A stretch of DNA of 64,000 bases from Novosphingobium nitrogenifigens DSM 19370 (lineage in GTDB: Bacteria; Pseudomonadota; Alphaproteobacteria; Sphingomonadales; Sphingomonadaceae). Location: contig NZ_GL876934.1 of assembly GCF_000192575.1 (NCBI RefSeq), forward strand, positions 62,001 to 126,000, given 5' to 3'. This document shows positions 9,210-17,152 of the stretch, piece after piece; within the stretch, counting starts at the first letter, position 1, and each line of letters opens with the position of its first letter. Both the position numbers and the translations under genes were made by a program. The notes below the pieces were generated by a model. That model saw only the letters and a program-made list of their open reading frames with translations. It made no database searches and was not told the origin of the DNA.

Positions 9210-10652
9210 ATGAGCCCCGAGCAGTCGCAAGCCCACGTCCAGGCGCACGAACTGATGCGCGCGGGGCGCCATGCCCAGGCCCTCCCCCTTGCCCGAAAGG
9301 CCGTCGCGGGCCTTTCGCGGTGTACGCCCGCACAAGGCCTGCTCGCCGCGATCCTGCTCAATCTGGGGCAGGATCGCGAGGCGCTTTCCGTGATCGAGGC
9401 CGCCAGTGCCCTGCCCGAGGCGGATGCTGCCGGATGCGATACGCTGGCCCATGCCTGTCTCCGGCTCGATCGCCCCGTCGAGGCCAATGCGCTCTATCGT
9501 CGTGCCGCCAACCTTGCCCCCCATGCCGCAGGCGCGTGGTACAACCTTGCTGCCAGCGAGCGCGGCCTTGGTCATCTGGAGGCGGCCGAGGCGGCCTGCG
9601 ACCGGGCCATCGCCTGTGATCCGGCGCATTATTCAAGCTATCTGCTGCGCTCCGAACTGCGCGTGCAAAAGCCCGAGGCGAACCACGTCGAAAGCCTGCG
9701 GGCAGTGCTCGCGACGCTTCCGCCCGGGTCGCCGCCGCGCGTTCCGCTCGGCTATGCGCTGGCCAAGGAACTCGACGACATCGGCGCCTACGACGAAGCC
9801 TTCGGCTGGTTTGCCGAGGCCGCTGCCGTGCGCCGTCGCCATCTGGCCTATGATGTCGCCACCGACGAGCACAAGCTTGCCCGCATTGCGGAAGTCTTTG
9901 CCCCGGTCATCCCGACGACACCGCGCAAGGACCGGGCGAAATTCGTCTTCATCATCGGCCTGCCGCGCTCGGGCACGACCCTTCTCGAACGCGTGCTGTC
10001 GAACTTGCCCGGCGTTGCCAGCAACGGCGAAACCGACAATTTTGCCCGGGCCCTGCTGTCGGCAACACCGCCGGGTTCCGAAGACATCTTTGCCCGCGCC
10101 GCGCGTGCCGATCCCGCCCTTGTCGGAGCAACCTATGCACGCCTCGCAGAGCGCCGGGATGCGGAGACCGTGATCGAAAAGCTGCCGATGAATTACCTCT
10201 ACCTCGGCGCAATCCGGCAGGCGCTACCCGATGCGGCCTTGCTCGTGCTGCGCCGCCCCGCGCTCGACAGCTGCTTTGCGATGTTCCGCACGCTGTTCGG
10301 CGAGGCCTATCCCTTCAGCTACAATTTCAACGATCTCGCCCGCTATTACGCCGCCTACGACCGGCTGATGGACCATTGGCGAGACCGTCTGGGCGGAGCT
10401 TTGCACGAAGTCGACTATGCCTCGCTCGTGACCGAACCGGAAACGACGTCCTCCTCCGCCGCCGCGCATTGCGGCCTCCCCTGGCAGGACAAGGCAACAG
10501 CCATCGAGACCAACCGCGCGGCCTCGTTCACCGCAAGCGCCGCGCAAGTCCGGCGCCCGATCTATCGCACCTCGCTCGATCGCATCGGCCACTATCGCGA
10601 CCAGCTCGAGCCGCTGGCGAAAGCCCTGCGCGCGCACGGTATCGGGGTTTAG
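9210..10652 (+). CDS. TPR-repeat sulfotransferase-domain protein
   Basis: The 480-residue protein has about 230 residues of tetratricopeptide repeats followed by a sulfotransferase-type domain with the PAPS-binding loop FIIGLPRSGTTLLERVLS around residues 247-264. It starts eight bases after the hydrolase stop. Such TPR-sulfotransferase proteins are often found next to TonB-dependent receptors in sphingomonads and caulobacters, and the next gene is one. The acceptor is unknown; some family members may act on proteins or may not be true sulfotransferases. Confidence 0.85.
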   Translation: MSPEQSQAHVQAHELMRAGRHAQALPLARKAVAGLSRCTPAQGLLAAILLNLGQDREALSVIEAASALPEADAAGCDTLAHACLRLDRPVEANALYRRAANLAPHAAGAWYNLAASERGLGHLEAAEAACDRAIACDPAHYSSYLLRSELRVQKPEANHVESLRAVLATLPPGSPPRVPLGYALAKELDDIGAYDEAFGWFAEAAAVRRRHLAYDVATDEHKLARIAEVFAPVIPTTPRKDRAKFVFIIGLPRSGTTLLERVLSNLPGVASNGETDNFARALLSATPPGSEDIFARAARADPALVGATYARLAERRDAETVIEKLPMNYLYLGAIRQALPDAALLVLRRPALDSCFAMFRTLFGEAYPFSYNFNDLARYYAAYDRLMDHWRDRLGGALHEVDYASLVTEPETTSSSAAAHCGLPWQDKATAIETNRAASFTASAAQVRRPIYRTSLDRIGHYRDQLEPLAKALRAHGIGV

Positions 10653-10788
10653 TTCAAAATTCGCTGAAAAAGGCCGCAACGGCCCACTCCCGCACCCGAC
10701 CGCCCACAGAATACTATCATTGGGCGGTCGGGTGCGGGAGTGGGCCGTTGCGGCCTCTTGGGAATTCCGGCATCACCGGAATTCCCAA
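10653..10788. repeat. Hairpin repeat family, copy 2, with perfect 36-bp stem
   Basis: The element fills the gap between convergent genes. It starts with TTCAAAATTCGCT, then 10671-10706 and 10721-10756 form a perfect 36-base inverted repeat around a 14-base loop (CAGAATACTATCAT). It ends with a second palindrome, arms 10758-10770 and 10776-10788 (TTGGGAATTCCGG, loop CATCA). The loop and flanks match the copy at 52.67 kb. It may also serve as a bidirectional terminator. Confidence 0.85.
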
Positions 10789-10796
10789 TCGGACGA

Positions 10797-13331
10797 TCAA
10801 AACGCGCGCGAGACCCGCAGGCCCATCTCGCGGGGACGATTGACGGTATAATCGTCGGTCAGGTTGTTGAATTCATGGACCTGCGTCGGCGGGACCAGCA
10901 CCCACTGGCTGTTGACGAGGTTCTTGGCATAGATCGTCGCGCGCCAGAGGCCGTGCTTGATTTCAGCCGAGGCATTGAGGACCGCATATTCGGTCGACCG
11001 CGAAACCGTGGTCGTGCCGAGGCTGCTGGCAATGCCCATCGCGACCGACGTGCGATAGTTGCCGTTGAGGTTAAGCGTCATCTGATAACCCGGCGCGATC
11101 GGCGTCGTGTACTGCAGATTGGCCCCGGCGCTGAACTTCGGGCTACCGGGCAGCTGCTGACCCGAAACGCCCGAGATCAGGCCATCGACAATCACCCCAT
11201 GACCATTGTTCGCGGGCAGCGAGAACGGCGCGGTCAGGCGCGCGTCGGCATAAGCGGCACTAACCGAATAGGTGAGCCCACGGATCGGCAGCGGACCGCT
11301 GACTTCCGCTTCGAAGCCCTTGGATGAAGCGGAGACGCCATTGTAGACGGCAAGGTTGCCCGACGGCAGGCTCGATGCGATCTGCGGGTTCGACCACTTG
11401 ATGTAGAAACCGTCGATCGAGTAGTTGAAGCCGTTGCGCAGGTGCCCCTTGAAACCGCCTTCGAAGTTGTTGGTCTTGTCCGACTTGTAGGTCGCAAGCT
11501 GCGAACTTTCCTGGAAAATCCCGGTCAGCGGAACCGAGTTGGCACCACCGCGACGGAACCCTTGCGACCACAGTGCATAGACGAACTGCGAATGCGACCA
11601 CTCGTACGAGATGTTCGCCTTGCCGATGAACTTGCCGGTCGTCGAGCGGTGCGGCGAGGCCGGAATATCGGTCGGGAACGTATAGTCCACATAGGACTGC
11701 GAGTCGGTGAACCACTGCGAGAAGTGACGCAGGCCGCCGGTAATCTGCAACTTGTGCGTGATGTGCCAGGTCAGTTCGCCGAAGACCGAGAAATCGGTGA
11801 AGCGCTGGTTGTCGATCTGCTGGAAATTGATGTCCTGCGGATTGGCGATGACAAGACAGGGCGACGATGCGCCGCTGCCCGCCTGACCGTTGCAGCCCTG
11901 TGCCACCGAGCGTTCGGGCGACCCCGGAACGGCAATGGTCCACGATCCGCTGCGGCTCTGGTTTTCATAGAACGCGCCCAGAGCGAAATCGATCTTCTTG
12001 TCAGGCCCGCCCTTCGACACCAATCGCAATTCCTGCGCAAAGGTGTGGTTGTGGTCGTCGAATTCCTGATCGTAGACGAAGCGGGGATTGGCCGGAACGC
12101 CCGCGTAGTAGGAAAGATAGGCACCATTGGCGATCCCGGCGAGATCGTAGGTATTGTCTTCGAGCGTGTGTCCTGTGCTGGTCTGGATCGTCGTCGTCGT
12201 CGACAGTGTCGCAAAGCCCGCGTCATAGCTGGCATCGACACTGATCAGGTTGGTATTGCGGTTGAACGGCTGGTCGATCCGCGAATAGGCGGTGTACTTG
12301 CCGCCCGCAGGCAGCGCGTAGCTCGAATCCAGCGCCGACGCCCCACCGGCATAGTCGGTGTTCACCACCGGACCGCCGTCACCCTTCACATAGGAATGAA
12401 GGTAGGAAACCTCGAGCTTGAACTCGTCGACAGGCTGCCACAGCAGCGCCGCGCGCGTGGTCAGCGTGCGCTGATAGTTCCAGTCCTTCTTGTTGTAATA
12501 GACCGGCGAGCTGTTGACCGGATCGGCCGGGTTCGCGAGCGTCGGGATCGCCGAAACGCCGCTGCCGTCGGTCTTCATCAGGCCATAGGCGTCGATGAAG
12601 CCGGGATCGTAGGAATATTTCGCCGAACCGCGAAACGCCAGCGTCTTGGTCAACGGAATGTTGAGCATGCCACCGAAAGTATAGCTGGGGTCGCTCGCGT
12701 GCGAGACCTTGCCGACGCTGGCTTCGGCATTGCCCTTGAACACGCCGAGTTCTGGCGAATTGGGCAAGATACGCAGCGCACCGCCGAGCGAACCGGCACC
12801 ATAAAGCGTACCCTGCGGACCGCGCAGCACTTCGACCTGCTTGATGTCGTCAAGCTGGATATAGCCTTCGACCGGCGAATTGCCGATGTAGACGCCGACC
12901 GGGCTCTGTTCGAAATTGCGGAAGCCGCGCGTGGGCGAGCCGGTGGCGTTGATACCGCGAATGATCGGAACCGTCGCACCGGCATTGCGCGCACCGGCGT
13001 CGAACATGCTGAGGCCCGGAATGCTCTGCGTCAGCGAGGCGAGATCGGTAACCCCCGCATGGGCGAGCGCGCGGGCGTCAAGCACCGACATCGAATAGGG
13101 AACGCTTTCCAGCTTCTGGTCCCGGCGATTGGCCGTGACGACGATTTCCTGCGCCGCCGGCGCGTCGGCGGCCGAGGTTGCGGTTACCGGAGCTGCCTCG
13201 GCATGGGCGGCGAGCGGCATCATGGCCGCACCGACCGCCAGCATGGCGCCCAGCATCACACTTCGGGATGGGGATGCACCAGAATAAAGAGATGTGGTTG
13301 AACAAAGGGTTGCGACATCACACGGCTTCAT
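10797..13331 (-). CDS. TonB-dependent outer membrane receptor
   Basis: The 844-residue protein has a signal peptide (hydrophobic stretch MLGAMLAVGAAMMPLAAHA after a basic N-terminus). A TonB-box-like EIVVTANRR is followed by a plug domain (VEVLRGPQGTLYGAGSLGGALRI) and a long beta-barrel ending in GLRVSRAF, with terminal Phe as usual. GGGGAA upstream of the ATG at 13331 supports this start. It imports an unknown substrate across the outer membrane, energised by TonB. Position between the TPR-sulfotransferase and the second Rieske oxygenase suggests that it feeds the catabolic island. Confidence 0.95.
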   Translation of the reverse strand: MKPCDVATLCSTTSLYSGASPSRSVMLGAMLAVGAAMMPLAAHAEAAPVTATSAADAPAAQEIVVTANRRDQKLESVPYSMSVLDARALAHAGVTDLASLTQSIPGLSMFDAGARNAGATVPIIRGINATGSPTRGFRNFEQSPVGVYIGNSPVEGYIQLDDIKQVEVLRGPQGTLYGAGSLGGALRILPNSPELGVFKGNAEASVGKVSHASDPSYTFGGMLNIPLTKTLAFRGSAKYSYDPGFIDAYGLMKTDGSGVSAIPTLANPADPVNSSPVYYNKKDWNYQRTLTTRAALLWQPVDEFKLEVSYLHSYVKGDGGPVVNTDYAGGASALDSSYALPAGGKYTAYSRIDQPFNRNTNLISVDASYDAGFATLSTTTTIQTSTGHTLEDNTYDLAGIANGAYLSYYAGVPANPRFVYDQEFDDHNHTFAQELRLVSKGGPDKKIDFALGAFYENQSRSGSWTIAVPGSPERSVAQGCNGQAGSGASSPCLVIANPQDINFQQIDNQRFTDFSVFGELTWHITHKLQITGGLRHFSQWFTDSQSYVDYTFPTDIPASPHRSTTGKFIGKANISYEWSHSQFVYALWSQGFRRGGANSVPLTGIFQESSQLATYKSDKTNNFEGGFKGHLRNGFNYSIDGFYIKWSNPQIASSLPSGNLAVYNGVSASSKGFEAEVSGPLPIRGLTYSVSAAYADARLTAPFSLPANNGHGVIVDGLISGVSGQQLPGSPKFSAGANLQYTTPIAPGYQMTLNLNGNYRTSVAMGIASSLGTTTVSRSTEYAVLNASAEIKHGLWRATIYAKNLVNSQWVLVPPTQVHEFNNLTDDYTVNRPREMGLRVSRAF

Positions 13332-13790
13332 TCTGTATTCCCCATGTTTTTCAGGCGCAGGTCATCGATCGCAGAAGTGGCAATCCCTCGATGCCGCGCG
13401 CTGCCTCATTGCATTGAACGTGTCTTTTCATGCGCATCGGGCCTGCCTGCCCTGCGCGTGGAAACTCTCGCTGGTCCGGTCACGTCCCGTCTTTTGCTGC
13501 GACGGGACTCCTCCCCCCGGTCACTTTGCAAGGACGCTTCGGAAGCCTGCCTCAAGCGCTTCCATGAGGGGGAGATTATGAATCATGTACACCTATGTCA
13601 AGAATGACGACTATGGCGTACGCAAATCGATTCCAATTTTTAAATATTGTTTTTCATGAGTTTACCGCAGTCACGAAAGGATTTCGCTTATAAGGGAGGC
13701 AGGAAAGCCACGATCAAGGGGGCTTTCGCGCACGAACAAGCAGGCGCCGAGTCACGACGCCGCAAGGTCCGTCACACCCTGGATGGAAGA
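13332..13790. other. 459-base intergenic region, no convincing gene
   Basis: This stretch holds the upstream region of the TonB receptor, which reads leftwards. About 13590-13660 is unusually AT-rich for this window and is a plausible promoter or regulator area. Two very short open frames (from 13577 and 13584) have no clear coding support. I see no strong hairpin. Confidence 0.4.
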
Positions 13791-14939
13791 CTATTCAGCA
13801 GCCTCCGCCGCCGCGACCCCGACAAGCATCCGCCCGAGATAAAGCTGAAAGTCGCGGATCGTCCCTTCGTAATCGGCCGGAGCGAGCAACCCCGGAGCAA
13901 AGGCCCGAGCCCTGAGCCCGACAGTCACCCGTTCGAGCTGTGCCTTGTCCTCGGAATTGGCCGCGTGATAGAGATCGAGCCGCCGCTCGAGCTCTTCGGG
14001 CGCAATCTCGCCATGAACGGCAACGCCCCAACGCGCGATGACGCCGTCGGTGCCGTCGGGCAACAACGCCATGTAGAGAACCTGGTGCGGGCAGACGCCC
14101 ATGACCAGTCCCGGAAAGATCCCGACCATCACCGAACAGCGCCGTTCCTCGCGCGTCAGGTCGGGGTGGCAATCGCCCCGATCGGGGCACGCCGGGGTAT
14201 AATGCGCCCTGTAACCGGTAAAGCCCGGACCGCCGGGAAAATATTCGCACAGCTCGGTCGGCGTGATCGGCTTGAGCGAGGCCTCGTGAACCACCGAAAG
14301 GTGGTACCCTTCCATGAAATTCTCGAACAGCGATTTCCAGTTGGTGCCCCATCGCTCTTCGACGACGGCGGCATGACGCATGGCTTCGGGGTGATAATTG
14401 CGCAGGATCGGATCGAGCCCGGCAAGATCGGGCGCCAGCGGCCCGGCCTCGCCCGACAGATTGACGAACAGGAACCCCGCCCAGATCTCACTGCGGAATT
14501 CGGGCAAGGCGCAAGCCGCGCGATCGAACCCGGCGACCTGCCGCATCATCGGCGCCCCGATCAGCGAGCCGTCATGGCGATAAGTCCAGGCGTGATAGGG
14601 GCAGGAAAAAGCGGGCGCATTCCCGCTCCCTTGCGCGACGAGCGCAGCCCGATGGCGACAGACGTTGGAGAGAACCCGGATCGTCCCCTCGCCGTCGCGC
14701 ACGATCAGCAAGGGCTCGTCCAGCACCGTCATCGTCCGGTAATCGCCCGCATCCGGCGTCTCGTCCACACGGCCAAGGCACAGCCAGCCGTCACGAAACA
14801 GCCTGTCTTCTTCCAGCGCCAGGAATTGCGGCGACGTATAGAACGCCCCCGGCAAGGCCCGCGCATCCCCCGAACAATGCGCCGCCAGGGCCCTGACAAG
14901 ATCGGCAGGAGCAAGATCGGATGTCATCGACGGGGCCAT
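13791..14939 (-). CDS. Rieske non-heme iron oxygenase alpha subunit
   Basis: The 382-residue protein has a Rieske centre (CRHR ... CPYHAW, Cys and His pairs 17 residues apart) and the catalytic iron stretch ENFMEGYHLSVVH. It is shorter than, and clearly distinct from, the oxygenase at 2792. ATG at 14939 is preceded by a weak AAGAGA; a second in-frame ATG lies at 14927. No reductase or ferredoxin lies beside it, so it probably borrows electrons from the reductase at 4042 or another protein. It is likely a demethylase or ring hydroxylase; the substrate is unknown. Confidence 0.88.
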   Translation of the reverse strand: MAPSMTSDLAPADLVRALAAHCSGDARALPGAFYTSPQFLALEEDRLFRDGWLCLGRVDETPDAGDYRTMTVLDEPLLIVRDGEGTIRVLSNVCRHRAALVAQGSGNAPAFSCPYHAWTYRHDGSLIGAPMMRQVAGFDRAACALPEFRSEIWAGFLFVNLSGEAGPLAPDLAGLDPILRNYHPEAMRHAAVVEERWGTNWKSLFENFMEGYHLSVVHEASLKPITPTELCEYFPGGPGFTGYRAHYTPACPDRGDCHPDLTREERRCSVMVGIFPGLVMGVCPHQVLYMALLPDGTDGVIARWGVAVHGEIAPEELERRLDLYHAANSEDKAQLERVTVGLRARAFAPGLLAPADYEGTIRDFQLYLGRMLVGVAAAEAAE

Positions 14940-15035
14940 GGCACAGTCTCTTTTCGCAAATCCCTGGAGGAACAGGCGAAAGCTGACACCGCGCTCCGAG
15001 CGGCGGCAACTTCCTAGTTACACCGCGCTTCCGAT

Positions 15036-15079
15036 GCGTAAAAGAAAAGGCCTGCGGTACCATGTCGGTACCGCAGGCC
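15036..15079 (-). terminator. Rho-independent terminator after the 52-residue gene
   Basis: A perfect 13-base stem (15049-15061 and 15067-15079, GGCCTGCGGTACC) with a five-base loop is followed on the minus strand by TTTTCTTTTA. It closes the aceA plus small-gene transcript. Confidence 0.85.
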
Positions 15080-15117
15080 CGCTTTCCTCCCCAGGAAAGT
15101 ACCAGTTTGAAGCCCTC

Positions 15118-15276
15118 TTACCGGCCCATGGCGCTGCCAAGGCGGTGGTAGAGGTTCGAGAACTTCACCGATTCCGGCGTGTCCTCGATGTGCTTGAGAT
15201 AGAAAAGTACAGCCTCGCGGATCAGCCGGAAGTCCTCCGTGGAGAGGACCGCACGAGCGCGTTGAGGTTCAGCCAT
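15118..15276 (-). CDS. Small protein of unknown function downstream of isocitrate lyase
   Basis: This 52-residue gene (MAEPQRARAVLSTEDFRLIR at its start, ending HRLGSAMGR) has a strong ribosome-binding site, AAGGAG, seven bases before its ATG at 15276. It is followed by a perfect terminator. The protein is mostly helical and charged, with no signal peptide or membrane segment. It lies 116 bases after aceA on the same strand, so it is probably cotranscribed with aceA. Function unknown; a regulator or cofactor of the glyoxylate shunt is only a guess. Confidence 0.72.
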   Translation of the reverse strand: MAEPQRARAVLSTEDFRLIREAVLFYLKHIEDTPESVKFSNLYHRLGSAMGR

Positions 15277-15349
15277 GCTCAGTCTCCTTCTTCAGTCTTC
15301 GTGGCAAAATGCCGCGAACTTGATTTTCTGCAGCCGGTGGGCCGTCCTG

Positions 15350-15379
15350 TTCCGCATCCACCCTGGGGCGGATGCGGAA
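15350..15379 (-). other. Hairpin between aceA and the small gene
   Basis: TTCCGCATCC (15350-15359) pairs with GGATGCGGAA (15370-15379), and the stem extends inward with one wobble. No U-tract follows on either strand, so it is more likely an mRNA-stability element or weak attenuator than a terminator. Confidence 0.45.
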
Positions 15380-15392
15380 TGGCCCCCCAAAA

Positions 15393-16988
15393 TTATGCCG
15401 CGAACTGGTTCATCGTGTTGTGAGCGCCGCCGGCCTTGAGAGCCGCTTCACCCGCGAAGTATTCCTTGTGGTCGTCGCCCATGTCCGAACCGGCCATGTT
15501 CTGGTGCTTGACGCAGGCCAGGCCTTCACGGATTTCGCGACGCTGCACCCCGGCGACATAAGCCAGCATGCCTTCTTCACCGAAGTAGCCCTTGGCGAGC
15601 GTGTCGGTGCTGAGCGCCGCGGTGTGGTAGGTCGGAAGCGTGATGAGGTGATGGAAGATCCCCGCTTCACGCGCCGCGTCCCGCTGGAAGGTCTGGATGC
15701 GGGCATCGGCTTCGGTGGCAAGTTCGGTGCCGTCGTAGTCGACGCTCATCAGCTTCGCACGGTCATAACCCGACACATCGCGCCCTTCCGCAGTCCAGGC
15801 GTCGAACACCTGCTGACGGAAGTTGAGCGTCCAGTTAAAGCTCGGCGAGTTGTTGTACACGAGCTTGGCGCCCGGGACGACTTCGCGAATGCGGTTCACC
15901 ATGCCGGCGATCTGACCGATGTGCGGCTTTTCGGTTTCGATCCAGAGCAGGTCGGCCCCGTTCTGAAGGCTGGTGATGCAGTCGAGCACAACGCGGTCCT
16001 CGCCGGTTCCCGAACGGAACTGGAAGAGGTTCGAGGGAAGACGCTTGGGACGCAGCAGTTCGCCGTTGCGGCTGATCAGCACGTCGCCGTGGCCGAGGTT
16101 GGCCGCGTCGACCGCTTCGCAGTCGAGGAAGCTGTTGTACTGGTCGCCAATGTCGCCCGCTTCACGGACAACCGCGATCTGCTTGGTCAGGCCCGCGCCG
16201 AGCGAGTCGGTACGCGCCACGATCACGCCGTCGTCAACGCCCAGTTCGAGGAAGGCATAACGGACCGCGCGGATCTTCGCGAGGAAGTCTTCGTGCGGAA
16301 CGGTAACCTTGCCGTCCTGGTGACCGCACTGCTTTTCGTCCGAGACCTGGTTTTCGATCTGGATGCAGCAAGCGCCTGCTTCGATGAACTTCTTGGCAAG
16401 CAGGTAGGTCGCTTCGGCGTTGCCGAAACCGGCGTCGATGTCGGCAACGATGGGAACCACATGGGTTTCATAGTTGTCGATCACGTGCTGAAGACGCTGG
16501 ATTTCGACTGCGTTGCCTGCTTCGCGTGCCTTGTCGAGATCGCGGAAGATCATGCCCAGCTCGCGGGCATCAGCCTGCTTGAGGAAGGTGTAGAGTTCCG
16601 CGATCAGCGCCGGGACGCTGGTCTTTTCGTGCATCGACTGGTCGGGCAGCGGACCGAATTCGCTGCGCAGGGCGGCAACCATCCAGCCCGACAGGTAGAG
16701 GTAACGACCCTTGGTGGTGCCGAAGTGCTTCTTGATCGAGATCAGCTTCTGCTGCCCGATGAAGCCGTGCCAGCAGCCCAGCGACTGGGTGTAGTTGGCC
16801 GGATCGGCGTCATAGGCGGCCATGTCGGCGCGCATCACCTTGGCGGTGTAGCGGGCGATGTCGATACCGGTCAGGAACCGGTTCTGGAGGCGCATGCGAG
16901 CCGCGGATTCGGCTTCGATGCCGTCCCACTTCGCACCGTAGGTCGAGATTGCTTCGCCGGCGGCGGCGATGGTCTGCTGATAGGTCAT
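15393..16988 (-). CDS. aceA: Isocitrate lyase
   Basis: The 531-residue protein belongs to the long-form isocitrate lyases, as in Pseudomonas aeruginosa. It carries the catalytic KQCGH motif at about 219-223 (Cys221) where the shorter E. coli type has KKCGH, plus the Mg-binding region IVADIDAGFGNAEAT. It cleaves isocitrate to glyoxylate and succinate, the first step of the glyoxylate shunt, allowing growth on acetate, fatty acids and other C2 sources. The ATG at 16988 is chosen over upstream in-frame codons, which would place about 40 unrelated residues before MTYQQTIAAAGEAI. The divergent XRE/IrrE-type regulator is the expected controller. Confidence 0.97.
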   Translation of the reverse strand: MTYQQTIAAAGEAISTYGAKWDGIEAESAARMRLQNRFLTGIDIARYTAKVMRADMAAYDADPANYTQSLGCWHGFIGQQKLISIKKHFGTTKGRYLYLSGWMVAALRSEFGPLPDQSMHEKTSVPALIAELYTFLKQADARELGMIFRDLDKAREAGNAVEIQRLQHVIDNYETHVVPIVADIDAGFGNAEATYLLAKKFIEAGACCIQIENQVSDEKQCGHQDGKVTVPHEDFLAKIRAVRYAFLELGVDDGVIVARTDSLGAGLTKQIAVVREAGDIGDQYNSFLDCEAVDAANLGHGDVLISRNGELLRPKRLPSNLFQFRSGTGEDRVVLDCITSLQNGADLLWIETEKPHIGQIAGMVNRIREVVPGAKLVYNNSPSFNWTLNFRQQVFDAWTAEGRDVSGYDRAKLMSVDYDGTELATEADARIQTFQRDAAREAGIFHHLITLPTYHTAALSTDTLAKGYFGEEGMLAYVAGVQRREIREGLACVKHQNMAGSDMGDDHKEYFAGEAALKAGGAHNTMNQFAA

Positions 16989-17110
16989 TGAACCTGTCCC
17001 GTGTTGGTTGTGATTCGAATTTCCCGCGACCCGGCAGGGCCGCCTGACGAGTTGTGGATTACCCCGTCCGATCGCGGGCTGGGAGAGCCTGCGAAGTGCT
17101 CTTGTCAAAC

Positions 17111-17140
17111 TTTACAGATTTTGCTTGTACAGTTGTACAG
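17111..17140. promoter_or_regulatory. Tandem TTGTACAG sites in the aceA/regulator divergent promoter
   Basis: TTGTACAG occurs twice head to tail (17125-17132 and 17133-17140), with a related TTTACAG 14 bases upstream (17111-17117). The sites lie 13 bases before the regulator ATG and about 120 bases from aceA. This suggests autoregulation by the XRE-type regulator, possibly with control of aceA. Confidence 0.45.
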
Positions 17141-17152
17141 AACTTGACGGAT

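Noticed and set aside
11442-13301. Long plus-strand open frame opposite the TonB receptor
   Set aside because: Arg-rich shadow of a GC-rich gene; the minus strand has clear plug and barrel motifs.
13577-13657. Short frames that could be a leader peptide before the TonB receptor
   Set aside because: They read on the strand opposite to the receptor, are 9-24 codons long, and have no clear ribosome site or neighbour to control.
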